In this document: positions 36,137 through 45,918 of the stretch, piece by piece
Layout: every line of letters starts with the position of its first letter
Numbering within the stretch: position 1 is the stretch's first letter
Assembly (NCBI RefSeq): GCF_009828585.1
Contig: NZ_WSRZ01000012.1
Coordinates: 1-64,000 of the forward strand
Origin: Shewanella litoralis
GTDB taxonomy: Bacteria; Pseudomonadota; Gammaproteobacteria; Enterobacterales; Shewanellaceae
Direction: 5' to 3'
DNA length: 64,000 bases
Made by a program: the position numbers and the translations under genes
The notes under the pieces: generated by a model
Told to the model about the DNA's origin: nothing
The model's input: the letters and a program-made list of their open reading frames with translations, nothing else
The model's database searches: none

Positions 36137-38941
36137 TTAATCGGCTTTTTTGTACTCCTGGTACGCTTCACCCTGCTTGAGCCATTGTGGTGCAGGTTCA
36201 CCTTTTAAATAATGATCAAAATATTGTTTCATTTTAATGCTGTAATCGAGCTTATTAGGGTACTTTTTCAAGTGATGAGGCTCATCTTGATATTGTAAAA
36301 ACACCACATCTTTGCCCGCTCGACGCATCGCTAAATACAACTCAACTCCTTGCTCCCAAGGCACTGCATCGTCTTTATCACCAAACATAATCATCATTGG
36401 CGTTTGAATACGATCGGCATAAAAGATAGGTGAGTTTTCAATGTACTTTTGCGGAGCGTCAAATAAACTGCCACCAATTCGGCTTTGACCGGTTTCGTAT
36501 TGGAATTGACGAGCCAAACCAGAACCATGGCGAATACCACTATAAGCGCTAGTCATATTTGATACTGGCGCTCCTGTTACAATCGCTTTAAAGATGTTGG
36601 TTTGAGTGACAGCATAAGCACTTTGATAACCGCCCCACGAGTGGCCTTGAATACCCACTGCATCAGGATCGGCCACGCCCATCTCAATCAGTTTTTGCAC
36701 ACCGGCGGTTAATGCTTTAACAGACGAAATACCTGGATAACCAATTTCAAAACGGATATCGGGTAAAAAGATGGCATAGCCATTGTCTGCATACCAGGCA
36801 AAATTAGGGCGATGGTTGAGCTGCATGTCAGGAAAAGCATGTAATCTGTCACTCATAAAGCGATAAAAGTACACCATGGTTGGATACGCTTTACCTTCCT
36901 GATAATTACTCGGCTTAATGAGCACGCCATCCATTTTTACACCATCGCCATCACGCCAATGCACAAGCTCAGCTTTACCCCAGGCAAAGTCGTTACGTTG
37001 AGCATCAAGTGAGGTGAGTTGTTTAGCATTCTGTACATTATTAACATCTGCACTGTACAAGTCTGGATACAAATCATAGCGTTGTTTTGAAAACACCACA
37101 GTATCCGCTTCGTTAGCACGGGCTAATAAGGTTAATTTACTGTCACTATCGGTTACACGCTTAACAGCAGATTGCCCCACTGTCGCAGCATAAAATGCGT
37201 CTGCTTTAGTGGTATGGCTATAACCTTGTAATATGACTTTTTGACCTTGACTAATAATTGCAGGTAAACGTTTTTGTTTAGCCAGCCCGACCACTCTAAA
37301 TTGGATTTTTTGCTTACGCCCCTCACCATTAGTGAGCATAAAGCCTTTATGTGACGTGGTATCAAATTGCCACATGTCGTATTTATCGTAAAACGTAATG
37401 CCAGAGTCATCGTCAAGCCAAGGGCCAAAACCGTAACCCGGTGCAGCGCTAGGATAATCATGATCTTCATCGGCAAAAGGCGTAGAGATATTCTGTGTTA
37501 GGTTCACCGTACGTCCTGATGAAATATCACGTAAATACACACTACCCTGCTGATAATAAGCGAGGAATTTTGCGTTTGGCGACAAGGTAGGCATGGCATC
37601 ACTCGGCTGCTGTACCAATATTTGCTGCTTGTTGCCTGTGTTCAAATTAACCAGATACACATCGCGGTAAAACCCTGCCCAGGTGATCATTTTTTGGTAC
37701 GGTACATCTGAGCTTGCCACCAAATAATCAGCTTGCTCACCATAAGTCACATCAGGCACTGCCTGGTCGGCCAATTGCAGCATTTTATTTGAATCAAGAT
37801 GCAACACCGCAAGGTAAGTACGTTTTAACTCTTTGGCGTACTCTTTCACTTCTTGTGGTTTAATCTTAGGGTCTTCACCATGCCAGACTCGCAATTGCTT
37901 ACTAGCCGTTATGATCTCAGGGTTAAACACATCTTCAGCTTGTTTGTACTGAGCTAACTCAGCTTGCTGCGCCACGCTAGGGACTCTGCCAACAAATAAA
38001 CGTTGGTTGTCTTTAGAGAACTGTAAACTCGAGTGTTGGTTGTATCGCCAGGCGTTATTGCCAGTAAACAATTGCTGCTTAGCGGTGTTAATATCAAGCA
38101 CTAAAAGGCTATGTTCGCGGCCGTAACGTGCTACTGATGCATCACCTTTAGTCAAAGCTACAAAGTGGCCATTATCGCTGATGGCAAGCGCTTCAAGTTG
38201 CTCGGTTTCACTGGTAAATAATGTCTCAGGACTTAATGAGTCGAGCTTTACTAGGGTTAATTGATGTAATGCCTCTTGCGAATCATTTTGTAACACCGCT
38301 AAAGAAACGCCAGCTTTATCAAAAGCAAATTGACTCACATTGTCTAATATTAACTGCTGATTAGTGTCAAGCTTAACCAGGGTGACTTGAGTGCCAAGGT
38401 CGGCTTTATCAACCTCTTGGTCATCATCTTGTTTTTTGTCTTTACTCTCTTTTACAGGCTTAGCTTTTGCAGACTCATCCGACTCAGCTTTTTTATCTTC
38501 AGGCTTATGCTTGACCAGTAAATAGCCGCCATCGTCACTAAATACGGCAGTGTCGACATTATCGAACTGTTGCTGATTACCTGTGTCAGTGGCTAATAAC
38601 ACCACAGAGTGAGGTAAGTCATCGCTTTTTTCTGTTTCACGCTCAAACAAAGGAGCTTGCAAGGTGGCTAATACAAAGCGCCCATCAGCACTGACCTTAA
38701 CATTGCTGCCTCGGTCAATTTGGTAGTGTTTACTGTTATCACTAAAACGCACTAATGCACGACTATCACCACGGTCAGGCTTGGCCTCTACGGCTATCAC
38801 CTTGCCATTATCTGAAATAACCGGCTGTTGCAGGGTTTCGAAATGCATAATATCGTCAATGGTCAATGGATTGGGCGCCGCAACACCGTACGCACTCACG
38901 CTCAGGCACAATGCCAGTGGAATTAAATTAAATACCTTCAC
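36137..38941 (-). CDS. S9 family serine peptidase (prolyl-oligopeptidase type), secreted
   Basis: 934 aa. Signal peptide ends ...SAYGVAAPNP near residue 23. The N-terminal two thirds form a beta-propeller, with a low-complexity charged insert rich in K, D and E near residues 150-180. The C-terminal alpha/beta-hydrolase has the nucleophile GIQGHSWGGYQSAY near residue 760, Asp in MFGDKDDAVPW and His in DEPHHLKKYPN. Probably cleaves peptides in the periplasm. The start is a GTG with GAGGAAA upstream. Monocistronic. Confidence 0.9.
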   Translation of the reverse strand: MKVFNLIPLALCLSVSAYGVAAPNPLTIDDIMHFETLQQPVISDNGKVIAVEAKPDRGDSRALVRFSDNSKHYQIDRGSNVKVSADGRFVLATLQAPLFERETEKSDDLPHSVVLLATDTGNQQQFDNVDTAVFSDDGGYLLVKHKPEDKKAESDESAKAKPVKESKDKKQDDDQEVDKADLGTQVTLVKLDTNQQLILDNVSQFAFDKAGVSLAVLQNDSQEALHQLTLVKLDSLSPETLFTSETEQLEALAISDNGHFVALTKGDASVARYGREHSLLVLDINTAKQQLFTGNNAWRYNQHSSLQFSKDNQRLFVGRVPSVAQQAELAQYKQAEDVFNPEIITASKQLRVWHGEDPKIKPQEVKEYAKELKRTYLAVLHLDSNKMLQLADQAVPDVTYGEQADYLVASSDVPYQKMITWAGFYRDVYLVNLNTGNKQQILVQQPSDAMPTLSPNAKFLAYYQQGSVYLRDISSGRTVNLTQNISTPFADEDHDYPSAAPGYGFGPWLDDDSGITFYDKYDMWQFDTTSHKGFMLTNGEGRKQKIQFRVVGLAKQKRLPAIISQGQKVILQGYSHTTKADAFYAATVGQSAVKRVTDSDSKLTLLARANEADTVVFSKQRYDLYPDLYSADVNNVQNAKQLTSLDAQRNDFAWGKAELVHWRDGDGVKMDGVLIKPSNYQEGKAYPTMVYFYRFMSDRLHAFPDMQLNHRPNFAWYADNGYAIFLPDIRFEIGYPGISSVKALTAGVQKLIEMGVADPDAVGIQGHSWGGYQSAYAVTQTNIFKAIVTGAPVSNMTSAYSGIRHGSGLARQFQYETGQSRIGGSLFDAPQKYIENSPIFYADRIQTPMMIMFGDKDDAVPWEQGVELYLAMRRAGKDVVFLQYQDEPHHLKKYPNKLDYSIKMKQYFDHYLKGEPAPQWLKQGEAYQEYKKAD

Positions 38942-39321
38942 AGTTTCCTCTAATTATTATCATGATGGATTGTCTGTTTGATCAATGGCGAGGCGATATC
39001 GCATTGAGTTGCATACGACCAAAGTCGTCTATATAAAAGCATCACACCGAATAAGCTATTCGAAATCAATTTTCACCTTACCACTTGAGTAAGCGTAAAC
39101 TAAATCTATGTCGAACTGACTGACAGTCATAGTAAAACAATCGGATTAGAATTGACTTAAAAATACCGTATATAATGTGATAACACTCACTATTTTCTGT
39201 AAATAAACGTTAAAAGTCGGTAAAATACGCCGCAGAAAAACGACGGGGTTTATCGTCGTCTGACCGTAACCTTGCTTGCGGTTCAACACTTGCAGTAACC
39301 ACAACCGTGGAAGGACTATTC
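38942..39321. other. Divergent region between the S9 peptidase and isocitrate dehydrogenase
   Basis: No gene seen. Two small hairpins precede the dehydrogenase: ACGACG/CGTCGT (about 39239-39258) and ACCG/CGGT (about 39263-39282). Then comes GGAAGGA as ribosome site. I recognise no known riboswitch. Confidence 0.5.
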
Positions 39322-40332
39322 ATGCCAAAACGTACAATTACCGTAATCCCAGGTGATGGGATTGGACCTAGCATCATCGATTCAGCTTTAAAAATCCTCG
39401 ACAAAGCAGGATGTGACTTTGAATACGAATTTGCCGATGCTGGGTTAACGGCGTTAGAAAAGCACGGCGAGTTATTACCACAACGTACGTTAGACCTCAT
39501 CGAAAAAAACCGTATTGCCTTAAAGGGCCCTTTAACAACACCAGTCGGCGAAGGTTTTACTTCAATTAACGTCAGTCTTCGTAAAACATTCAGCTTATAC
39601 GCTAACGTGCGTCCGGTTAATTCTTTTAAAGGTACTCAGGCTCGTTACGAAAACATCGACATCATTACGGTTCGTGAAAACACCGAAGGTATGTATTCAG
39701 GTTTAGGCCAAAAAGTGTCAGACGACGGCCAAACCGCTGAAGCGACCAGTATTATTACTCGCCAGGGCGCTGAACAAATTACCACGTTTGCTTATGAATT
39801 AGCCCGTAAAGAAAACCGTAAAAAAATCACGATTGTTCATAAAGCCAACATCATGAAATCGACTTCAGGCTTATTTTTAAAAGTGGCACGTGAAGTGAGC
39901 CAGCGTTATCCAGACATCACCACAGAAGAAATGATTGTTGATGCGACTTGCATGAAATTAGTCATGAACCCAGAAAACTTCGATGTGATTGTAACTACTA
40001 ACTTATTTGGTGATATTTTGTCTGATCTTTGCGCTGGTTTAGTCGGCGGATTAGGCATGGCACCGGGTGCTAACATTGGCCGCGACGCCGCTATTTTTGA
40101 AGCCGTACATGGCAGTGCCCCAGACATTGCAGGCAAAAACCTGGCAAATCCAACGTCGGTGATTTTAGCGTCGATTCAAATGCTTGAGTATTTAGGCATG
40201 TCAGACAAAGCTGAGATGATCCGCAATGCCGTTGCTGCAGTCATTGAAGAAGGCGACCGTACGACGCGCGATTTAGGCGGCACTCACGGTACTACCGACT
40301 TTACCCAAGCGGTTCTAGATCGTTTAGGTTAA
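39322..40332 (+). CDS. Isocitrate dehydrogenase, NAD-dependent type
   Basis: Oxidative decarboxylation of isocitrate to 2-oxoglutarate. It is 336 aa from the ATG at 39322, with GGAAGGA before it. IPGDGIGPSIIDSALKIL begins the fold, and SINVSLRKTFSLYANVRP has the isocitrate-binding Ser and Arg. TVRENTEGMYSG, the Asp/NAD site (NLFGDILSDLCAGLVGG) near residue 230 and EAVHGSAPDIAGKNLANPTS fit the mitochondrial IDH3-like NAD group and not the long NADP enzyme. A homoisocitrate or isopropylmalate role is less likely. Confidence 0.9.
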   Translation: MPKRTITVIPGDGIGPSIIDSALKILDKAGCDFEYEFADAGLTALEKHGELLPQRTLDLIEKNRIALKGPLTTPVGEGFTSINVSLRKTFSLYANVRPVNSFKGTQARYENIDIITVRENTEGMYSGLGQKVSDDGQTAEATSIITRQGAEQITTFAYELARKENRKKITIVHKANIMKSTSGLFLKVAREVSQRYPDITTEEMIVDATCMKLVMNPENFDVIVTTNLFGDILSDLCAGLVGGLGMAPGANIGRDAAIFEAVHGSAPDIAGKNLANPTSVILASIQMLEYLGMSDKAEMIRNAVAAVIEEGDRTTRDLGGTHGTTDFTQAVLDRLG

Positions 40333-40361
40333 ACACTTTTCTACAAGCTTTTAAGCTTAAC

Positions 40362-40398
40362 AAAAAGCCCGCTGATAATGATTATCAGCGGGCTTTTT
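40362..40398. terminator. Shared bidirectional terminator of isocitrate dehydrogenase and rlmM
   Basis: A near-perfect 18-bp stem (40362-40379 with 40381-40398) has A and T flanks on each side, between two convergent genes. Confidence 0.92.
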
Positions 40399-40432
40399 AT
40401 TGATTGAGTAAAATCATTAAACCTAACTAAGG

Positions 40433-41521
40433 TTAAGCGTAACTCACGCCCTTTTCAGGGAACAACCACAAATGCACAGTCACTTCATCACGGTCGTGAT
40501 ACAGATGCTTACACTGCATTTTAAAGTCAATTTCGTTCTCAGTTAAAATGGTGCTCATGGTTTCTAAAATGGTGCTCACTTCTTTGTAACGGCTCTTCAT
40601 CGGTAATTTAAGGTTAAAGATAGCTTCTTTAAACCAACCATTTATAGCCCAGGCTTCCATTAGCTCAGCCACACGCGCTGGCTTTTCAACCATGTCACAC
40701 ACTAACCAGTAAATATTTTTACGCGGTGGCTCAAAACGAAAGCCGTCGGCGCGATAATGTTTAACCTGACCTGTTTCCATTAATTTAGGATCCATTGGGC
40801 CGTTATCAATTGCAGCCACCATCATACCGCGGCGCACTAATTGGTACGTCCAACCGCCTGGGCAGGCACCTAAATCAACCGCATTCAAACCACTGCGACA
40901 ACGCGTTTCTTGCTCTTCCTTAGTTAAAAACACCCCAAAAGCTTCATCGAGCTTCAGACTTGAGCGACTCGGTGCATCTGTTGCCATTTTTAAACGAGGT
41001 ATGCCCATAAAGTGTGGAGAGCTGTTGCTACTCAACGAATATCCCGCATAGGCTTTACCTGGGGCAATAAAACACACATGAATAATAGGACGACGGTCAT
41101 TATCTGCATTGAGTAATGCGCCACTTTTCTTTAAGCCTTGACGCAGCGGTACCGTAAATTTACGGCAAAAAGCTGACAGCTCTTTAGCTTCATTGGTGTC
41201 TGGGGTTTCAACGCGTAAGTCGCCACATTTAGATAACTCAGATAATGCAGCAACCACCGGGCTCACCCTGTCTTGCTCTGGTAAATCCGATAACAGCTCG
41301 CCCGCAGCAAACATTTGTCTAGCGAAGACTAACGAACTTAGCGCCAAATCTTTAGCTAAAGTATCCGCCCCATCCTCTTCAAAACACTGATAAATAACAT
41401 AAGCATCATTCACGTTGGTTTTAACAAAGCCACCAACGTTGAGTTCTGCTGCGCGTTGTTGAATTTCTGCGGCGCAGTCTTTTTCATAGCCTGAGCGACA
41501 AAATAGGAATAGGTTTTTCAT
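40433..41521 (-). CDS. rlmM: 23S rRNA (cytidine-2498-2'-O)-methyltransferase
   Basis: 362 aa (E. coli 366). An N-terminal THUMP-like RNA-binding part begins MKNLFLFCRSGYEKDCAAEI. The Rossmann methyltransferase has NAVDLGACPGGWTYQLVRRG near residue 219 (SAM), a following DNGPMDP and VCDMVEKP, and the catalytic Lys-Asp-Lys-Glu set expected of FtsJ-type enzymes. It is first in the conserved order rlmM, DUF423, gcvA, also seen in E. coli. Confidence 0.96.
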   Translation of the reverse strand: MKNLFLFCRSGYEKDCAAEIQQRAAELNVGGFVKTNVNDAYVIYQCFEEDGADTLAKDLALSSLVFARQMFAAGELLSDLPEQDRVSPVVAALSELSKCGDLRVETPDTNEAKELSAFCRKFTVPLRQGLKKSGALLNADNDRRPIIHVCFIAPGKAYAGYSLSSNSSPHFMGIPRLKMATDAPSRSSLKLDEAFGVFLTKEEQETRCRSGLNAVDLGACPGGWTYQLVRRGMMVAAIDNGPMDPKLMETGQVKHYRADGFRFEPPRKNIYWLVCDMVEKPARVAELMEAWAINGWFKEAIFNLKLPMKSRYKEVSTILETMSTILTENEIDFKMQCKHLYHDRDEVTVHLWLFPEKGVSYA

Positions 41522-41619
41522 TTGGAGCCTTAACGTAAGGATGGTCGCATAGGATCGCGAGACAATAATCTCGCTATTATACCCAAAAAAACGTTAGGAG
41601 GGAGAATTAAGGCAAACCG

Positions 41620-42000
41620 TTATTTATCTGTTTTTGATTGCCACACAGCGGTAGCAAATAACACCCACCCTGCCAGCAAGCACAAACCGCCCATGGGGGT
41701 TATCGGCCCAATCCATTTCGCGCCCGTAAAAGCATATAAATATAACGATCCTGAAAATAGCACCATACCGGCAATGAAGCTGTAAGCTGCCCAATGGAGT
41801 AATTTAGAGGTAATCCAATAACCCGAAAAGGCTAACGCGATCAATGCAAAAGTATGATAAAACTGATACTCAACACCGAGTTTAAAAATGCTAACCAACT
41901 CTGGTGGTGCGATTGCTTTTAGTCCATGAGCACCAAATGCTCCCAAAGCCACCGCTAAAAATCCACTCAGGGTTGCGACAAGCAACAAGCTTTTATTCAT
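41620..42000 (-). CDS. DUF423 family inner-membrane protein
   Basis: 126 aa with four membrane helices. MNKSLLLVATLSGFLAVALG and AFGAHGLK mark the family, and GVEYQFYHTFALIALAFSG and ITPMGGLCLLAGWVLFA are the other landmarks. It is homologous to E. coli YgdD, which also sits between rlmM and gcvA. Function unknown. Confidence 0.93.
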   Translation of the reverse strand: MNKSLLLVATLSGFLAVALGAFGAHGLKAIAPPELVSIFKLGVEYQFYHTFALIALAFSGYWITSKLLHWAAYSFIAGMVLFSGSLYLYAFTGAKWIGPITPMGGLCLLAGWVLFATAVWQSKTDK

Positions 42001-42031
42001 GTCATTATTCCTATGGAATACTCAGATAAAT

Positions 42032-42742
42032 TTAACCATTAGAAGCAATAAATTGACTGATATTACTTACCGCCAATTGCATATTACCCGCTAAGGTATA
42101 GCCGGACGACTTTCGCGGTTGCAGACTGTGATCGCCATCGCTCATCCAACACAACACAGTCTTATCTGTTAGCGTCCAGGCGGGGACCTGTTCCCGACCA
42201 CCAAACTTATCTCGTTCACCTTGAACGATAAGTATAGGTAATGGATTCGTTTGAATAGGTGCTAGTCGAGGTTCGCCACCTTTTAATGGAATAAACGGAT
42301 AGCCAAGGCACACTACAGCACAAATGTTAGCCGCAACCTCTTTAGCTTGAGCCGATAAAAATACGTGTTCAGCGCTGGTCAATATCGCCGCCATACGACC
42401 GCCCATTGATTTACCCATGAGCACAATACGTTTTGGTGCGATCAATCCTTGCTCAATCTTATGCCCAACGTCTATCAACACCTGTTCAAAATGAAGCAAC
42501 AATTTGGGCGCGCGATCGGGTGGGCGACGTTTGCCATCTTGCATATTAGCTTGCATATACAAAAAATTAAATCGATACACTTGAAAGCCTGCACTGACTA
42601 ATTGGTCACTCATATTAACCATAAACTCATGATGCATATTGGCACCGGCGCCATGCGCAAAAATAATCAAGGTATCACTTTTAGGCCCTTGTAAAACATA
42701 ATCTTGCGCCAGTGTTGTCTGACTATCCGGTAAGCAACTCAC
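42032..42742 (-). CDS. Alpha/beta-hydrolase family protein
   Basis: 236 aa from a GTG at 42742, which has AGAGGAG seven bases upstream. Longer in-frame starts would lie deep inside gcvA. The fold shows IIFAHGAGANMHHEF near residue 27 (oxyanion region), the nucleophile GKSMGGRMAA near residue 110, Asp in VQGERDKFGG and His in DGDHSLQPR near residue 205. The substrate is unknown. The first 20 bases overlap the end of gcvA, so expression is coupled to the regulator. Confidence 0.82.
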   Translation of the reverse strand: MSCLPDSQTTLAQDYVLQGPKSDTLIIFAHGAGANMHHEFMVNMSDQLVSAGFQVYRFNFLYMQANMQDGKRRPPDRAPKLLLHFEQVLIDVGHKIEQGLIAPKRIVLMGKSMGGRMAAILTSAEHVFLSAQAKEVAANICAVVCLGYPFIPLKGGEPRLAPIQTNPLPILIVQGERDKFGGREQVPAWTLTDKTVLCWMSDGDHSLQPRKSSGYTLAGNMQLAVSNISQFIASNG

Positions 42743-43634
42743 TGCGTGACTCCTCTGCAAACATGTCGACCATCCATTCTCTGAATGCTGATATTTTGCC
42801 AATTTCAGAATGATTTTGTTGGCATACCAAGTAATAGGCATCTTTACTGACTAACACTTCAGAAAACGGGCAAATTAAGCGCCCCGCTTTAATATCTGGC
42901 CTTGCCAATACACTGTAGCCTAGCGCCACGCCTTGCCCGTGAGCCGCAGCCTGAAGCACCAGTGACGAGTGGCTGAATATCGGCCCCTGGTTAACGTTAA
43001 TGTCAGTTACGCCGCATTGCCTAAACCAGGCTTGCCAGTCTTGGCGGCTAGAGTCATGTAACAAGGTATGGAATTTTAAATCACTTGGCTGAGATAACGG
43101 CTTAGGGCCATTGAGTAATAAAGGGGAGCACACAGGAATGAGCACTTCATTACGTAACTTGTCTGCTCGTAAGCCAGGCCAGTTACCTTGGCCATAATAA
43201 ATCGCCACATCAACATCATCGGTTAACGAACTCGCGTCGCTGTCTACTGCCTTAATACGCACGTCAATGTCAGGGTTTTTCTCACTAAATTTAGCCAATC
43301 TCGGCACTAACCATTGAATCGCAAAACTCGGAGACATACTCACGGTTAATGAGCCTACGGCACTGCGCGCAAGCAAGCGATTTGTGGCCTCACCCAGCTC
43401 AATAAAAATATCTTTAATATCGAGAAAGTAGCTTTGGCCTTCTTCTGTTAACAATAATGATCGATTCTTACGCCTAAACAGCTTTAGCCCTAAAAAATCT
43501 TCTAATGCTTTAATCTGATGGCTTACGGCGGCTTGAGTGACGAACAACTCTTCTGCGGCGCGGGTAAAGCTCAGATGCCTTGCTGCTGCCTCAAATGCTT
43601 TCACCGCATTTAAGGGGGGCAATCGTCTAGACAT
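42723..43634 (-). CDS. gcvA: LysR-family regulator, GcvA type
   Basis: 303 aa from the ATG at 43634. The helix-turn-helix reads LSFTRAAEELFVTQAAVSHQIKALE, with residues 25-45 as the core. The effector domain is of the GcvA/AmpR group. In E. coli GcvA controls the glycine cleavage operon, and its gene lies beside ygdD and rlmM as here. Target in this organism inferred only. A TTG start nine bases upstream is possible. Confidence 0.85.
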   Translation of the reverse strand: MSRRLPPLNAVKAFEAAARHLSFTRAAEELFVTQAAVSHQIKALEDFLGLKLFRRKNRSLLLTEEGQSYFLDIKDIFIELGEATNRLLARSAVGSLTVSMSPSFAIQWLVPRLAKFSEKNPDIDVRIKAVDSDASSLTDDVDVAIYYGQGNWPGLRADKLRNEVLIPVCSPLLLNGPKPLSQPSDLKFHTLLHDSSRQDWQAWFRQCGVTDINVNQGPIFSHSSLVLQAAAHGQGVALGYSVLARPDIKAGRLICPFSEVLVSKDAYYLVCQQNHSEIGKISAFREWMVDMFAEESRSELLTG

Positions 43635-43813
43635 AGTGATCAATCTCTCATTTTATGATTAGTTTTTCTAATGATTATCGTTATTTTTTGTCGTTTGTAA
43701 AGAACACTGTGTTTGGTTAAATTAGCATCATTGAAAATACAGTTGGACAATCTCTACGACGTAATCGGGATAGTCCGGCAAATGTGAAAAATTAGCCTGG
43801 AGGCTCACCCCAT

Positions 43814-44038
43814 ATGTTCAACTTAAAAACGATTGTTGCGTTCACTCTAACATCCATCATCGGATTAACCACTGCACACGCCACAGAGTTAGAACCGATT
43901 AACATGATCGACTTGCATGCAGAATTATCTCAAAGCATTGAAGCGATGAAAGTGGACATCAACGACGATGTTAACAGCATTTTAGTTGCAGACAATGAAG
44001 AAGCACAAAAAACTTCAGAAGCAACGCAAGCAAACTAA
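43814..44038 (+). CDS. Small secreted or periplasmic hypothetical protein (74 aa)
   Basis: Not recognised. A signal peptide MFNLKTIVAFTLTSIIG ends at AHA-TELEP near residue 23. The mature ~50 residues are acidic and helical with no Cys. GGAGG lies 12 bases before the ATG at 43814, and a very strong terminator follows. It diverges from gcvA. Confidence 0.75.
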   Translation: MFNLKTIVAFTLTSIIGLTTAHATELEPINMIDLHAELSQSIEAMKVDINDDVNSILVADNEEAQKTSEATQAN

Positions 44039-44053
44039 TTCTCGCTCCGCGCG

Positions 44054-44096
44054 CAGACAATAAAAAACCGCATTTAATGCGGTTTTTTATTGTCTG
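44054..44096 (+). terminator. Long palindromic terminator after the 74-aa gene
   Basis: A perfect 19-bp stem (44054-44072 with 44078-44096, loop TTTAA). The downstream element TTTTTATTGTCTGTAA is then repeated at about 44102. Confidence 0.9.
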
Positions 44097-44124
44097 TAAG
44101 TTTTTATTGTCTGTAAATCATCAA

Positions 44125-44157
44125 CCAATCAATAATGCCATCAGCATTATTGATTGG
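44125..44157. other. Perfect 14-bp hairpin at the 3' end of thiI
   Basis: CCAATCAATAATGC (44125-44138) and its exact complement (44144-44157) surround CATCA. It lies nine bases past the thiI stop. No T run follows leftward, so it may stabilise the mRNA end or act with Rho. Confidence 0.6.
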
Positions 44158-44165
44158 CGTTATGT

Positions 44166-45620
44166 TTATGGACGGTAAACTTTAACGTTCGTATAACCTT
44201 GCTCAATTAAATACAGCGCTTGCAGCTTACTCATGACGCCACGGTCACAATATAGCAAATAAGTTTTACTCTTATCTAAATCAGCAAATTGCGTTGCCAG
44301 TTTAAAAAATGGAATGGTTTTAACCATCACGTTATCTAGCACTAATGGTTTACGCTCTTCTTCTTCAGGTGCGCGCACATCAATGACAATCTCTTCTGAG
44401 GCGACATCTTTAACCGTTTCAGTTTCGGTGACCTGTTGATTCATTTCAGCCTCAATGTCGCGAATATCCATCACAACTGCAGCATCAACAACACGATCAA
44501 TTAAATCTTCAGAGAATTTAAGCTCTTCTTTTTCAACTTTAGATAAAATCGCTTTCACGGTTGGCTTTTGTGAAATAACACCACAATATTCTGGAATTGA
44601 TTTAGCAAAATCTTCAGTGCCAATCACTCGGCTCTGATTAATAATATCTTGCTTGTCCATTGCAATCAGCGGTCGTAAGATCAATAAATCCGTACTGCGA
44701 TCAATCACATTTAAATTGGTTAAGGTTTGGCTAGATACTTGACCTAAACTCTCACCCGTAACCAACGCCTGGATACCATATTTGTCAGCAATACGAGTCG
44801 CTGCACGCATCATCATACGCTTTAATACTACACCCATTTGGCCATTATCAATCCGCTCAAGGATCTCCTGAACCACAGGCTCAAACGGCACGGACACAAA
44901 ACGAACCTTGTGAGATTCACCATAGGTTTTCCACAAATGGTAAGCCACTTGTTTTACGCCGATCTCATGTTGCGCGCCACCAAGATTGAAGAAACAATAA
45001 TGGGTACGAGCACCTTTCTTAATGAATTGAAAACTCGATACACCAGAGTCAAAACCACCAGAAATAAGCGATAACACGTCTTCTTGAGTCGCCATTGGAA
45101 AACCACCAAGGCCAGGAATACGACGCTCAACCATGTAAAGCTTGTCTTGATCAATTTCAAGATTCACCGTGACATCTGGATTTTTAAGTTTTACACCCAA
45201 AGCGTCAGTATGTTGGTTTAATCCGCCGCCAACATAACGTTCAACCTCAATAGAGTTAAAATCATGGTTCCCTGAACGCTTAACTCGCACACAAAAGGTT
45301 TTACCTGCAATTTCATCGCGGTACTTAGGCAACACCTGTTGATAAATATGATCAATTGAATCAAACGCGTATTCACTTACTTGCACCACATGTGCAATAC
45401 CCGGAATACAGCCTAAACGTTCTGCAAACGCGTCGCCTAGTTCAGGTTTATTGTCTGGTACTTTAACTAAAATACGATCGTATAAACGTTGTACTTTGGC
45501 TTCTTCATCAACCTTTTTCAGTACGTTACGAATATTGGTTTCGAGCATTTTGGTAAAACGCATTCTTACCGACTTGCTCTTCATCATTATTTCAGGGTAC
45601 AGCTTTACAATAAACTTCAT
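44166..45620 (-). CDS. thiI: tRNA 4-thiouridine synthase / sulfurtransferase ThiI
   Basis: Transfers sulfur to U8 of tRNA, and in thiamine-making bacteria to ThiS. It is 484 aa from the ATG at 45620 (E. coli 482). The N-terminal ferredoxin-like domain and THUMP (to about 165) precede the PP-loop [15 protein letters not shown] near residue 183 and a C-terminal rhodanese domain with the catalytic Cys in [14 protein letters not shown] near residue 458. Single gene, followed by a hairpin. Confidence 0.97.
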   Translation of the reverse strand: MKFIVKLYPEIMMKSKSVRMRFTKMLETNIRNVLKKVDEEAKVQRLYDRILVKVPDNKPELGDAFAERLGCIPGIAHVVQVSEYAFDSIDHIYQQVLPKYRDEIAGKTFCVRVKRSGNHDFNSIEVERYVGGGLNQHTDALGVKLKNPDVTVNLEIDQDKLYMVERRIPGLGGFPMATQEDVLSLISGGFDSGVSSFQFIKKGARTHYCFFNLGGAQHEIGVKQVAYHLWKTYGESHKVRFVSVPFEPVVQEILERIDNGQMGVVLKRMMMRAATRIADKYGIQALVTGESLGQVSSQTLTNLNVIDRSTDLLILRPLIAMDKQDIINQSRVIGTEDFAKSIPEYCGVISQKPTVKAILSKVEKEELKFSEDLIDRVVDAAVVMDIRDIEAEMNQQVTETETVKDVASEEIVIDVRAPEEEERKPLVLDNVMVKTIPFFKLATQFADLDKSKTYLLYCDRGVMSKLQALYLIEQGYTNVKVYRP

Positions 45621-45870
45621 GGGGTGTCCGCAGGCATTGCTCATCCCGTAGCATAGACAAAACATGGCTAGCTAAAGGAGTTGTAATACGTTGATTATAA
45701 AATTAAAAAACAGCTTACAGATTTGATACATCTGCTTTATTGATAAGCCAAAGCCAAAATGTAAGCAATAATTCGCGGATTATACCAAAAGCTGACTATT
45801 AACCAAACTTATTCACGGCTTGGACGTTCATTTTGTGCAGACAACACCATTAATACACATTCATATAACA

Positions 45871-45904
45871 AAAAAGCGCAACCGGTTTAGGCTGCGCTTT
45901 TTTT
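45871..45904 (-). terminator. Terminator of pomAB
   Basis: AAAAAGCGCA and TGCGCTTTTT arms (45871-45880, 45893-45902), with T tails on both strands. Fifteen bases past the pomB stop. Confidence 0.85.
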
Positions 45905-45918
45905 ATAAGCAAACCATC

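Noticed and set aside
42743-42841. Longer N-terminus for the alpha/beta-hydrolase
   Set aside because: This would lie inside gcvA. A GTG with a strong AGAGGAG at correct distance starts the protein just before its first recognisable strand.
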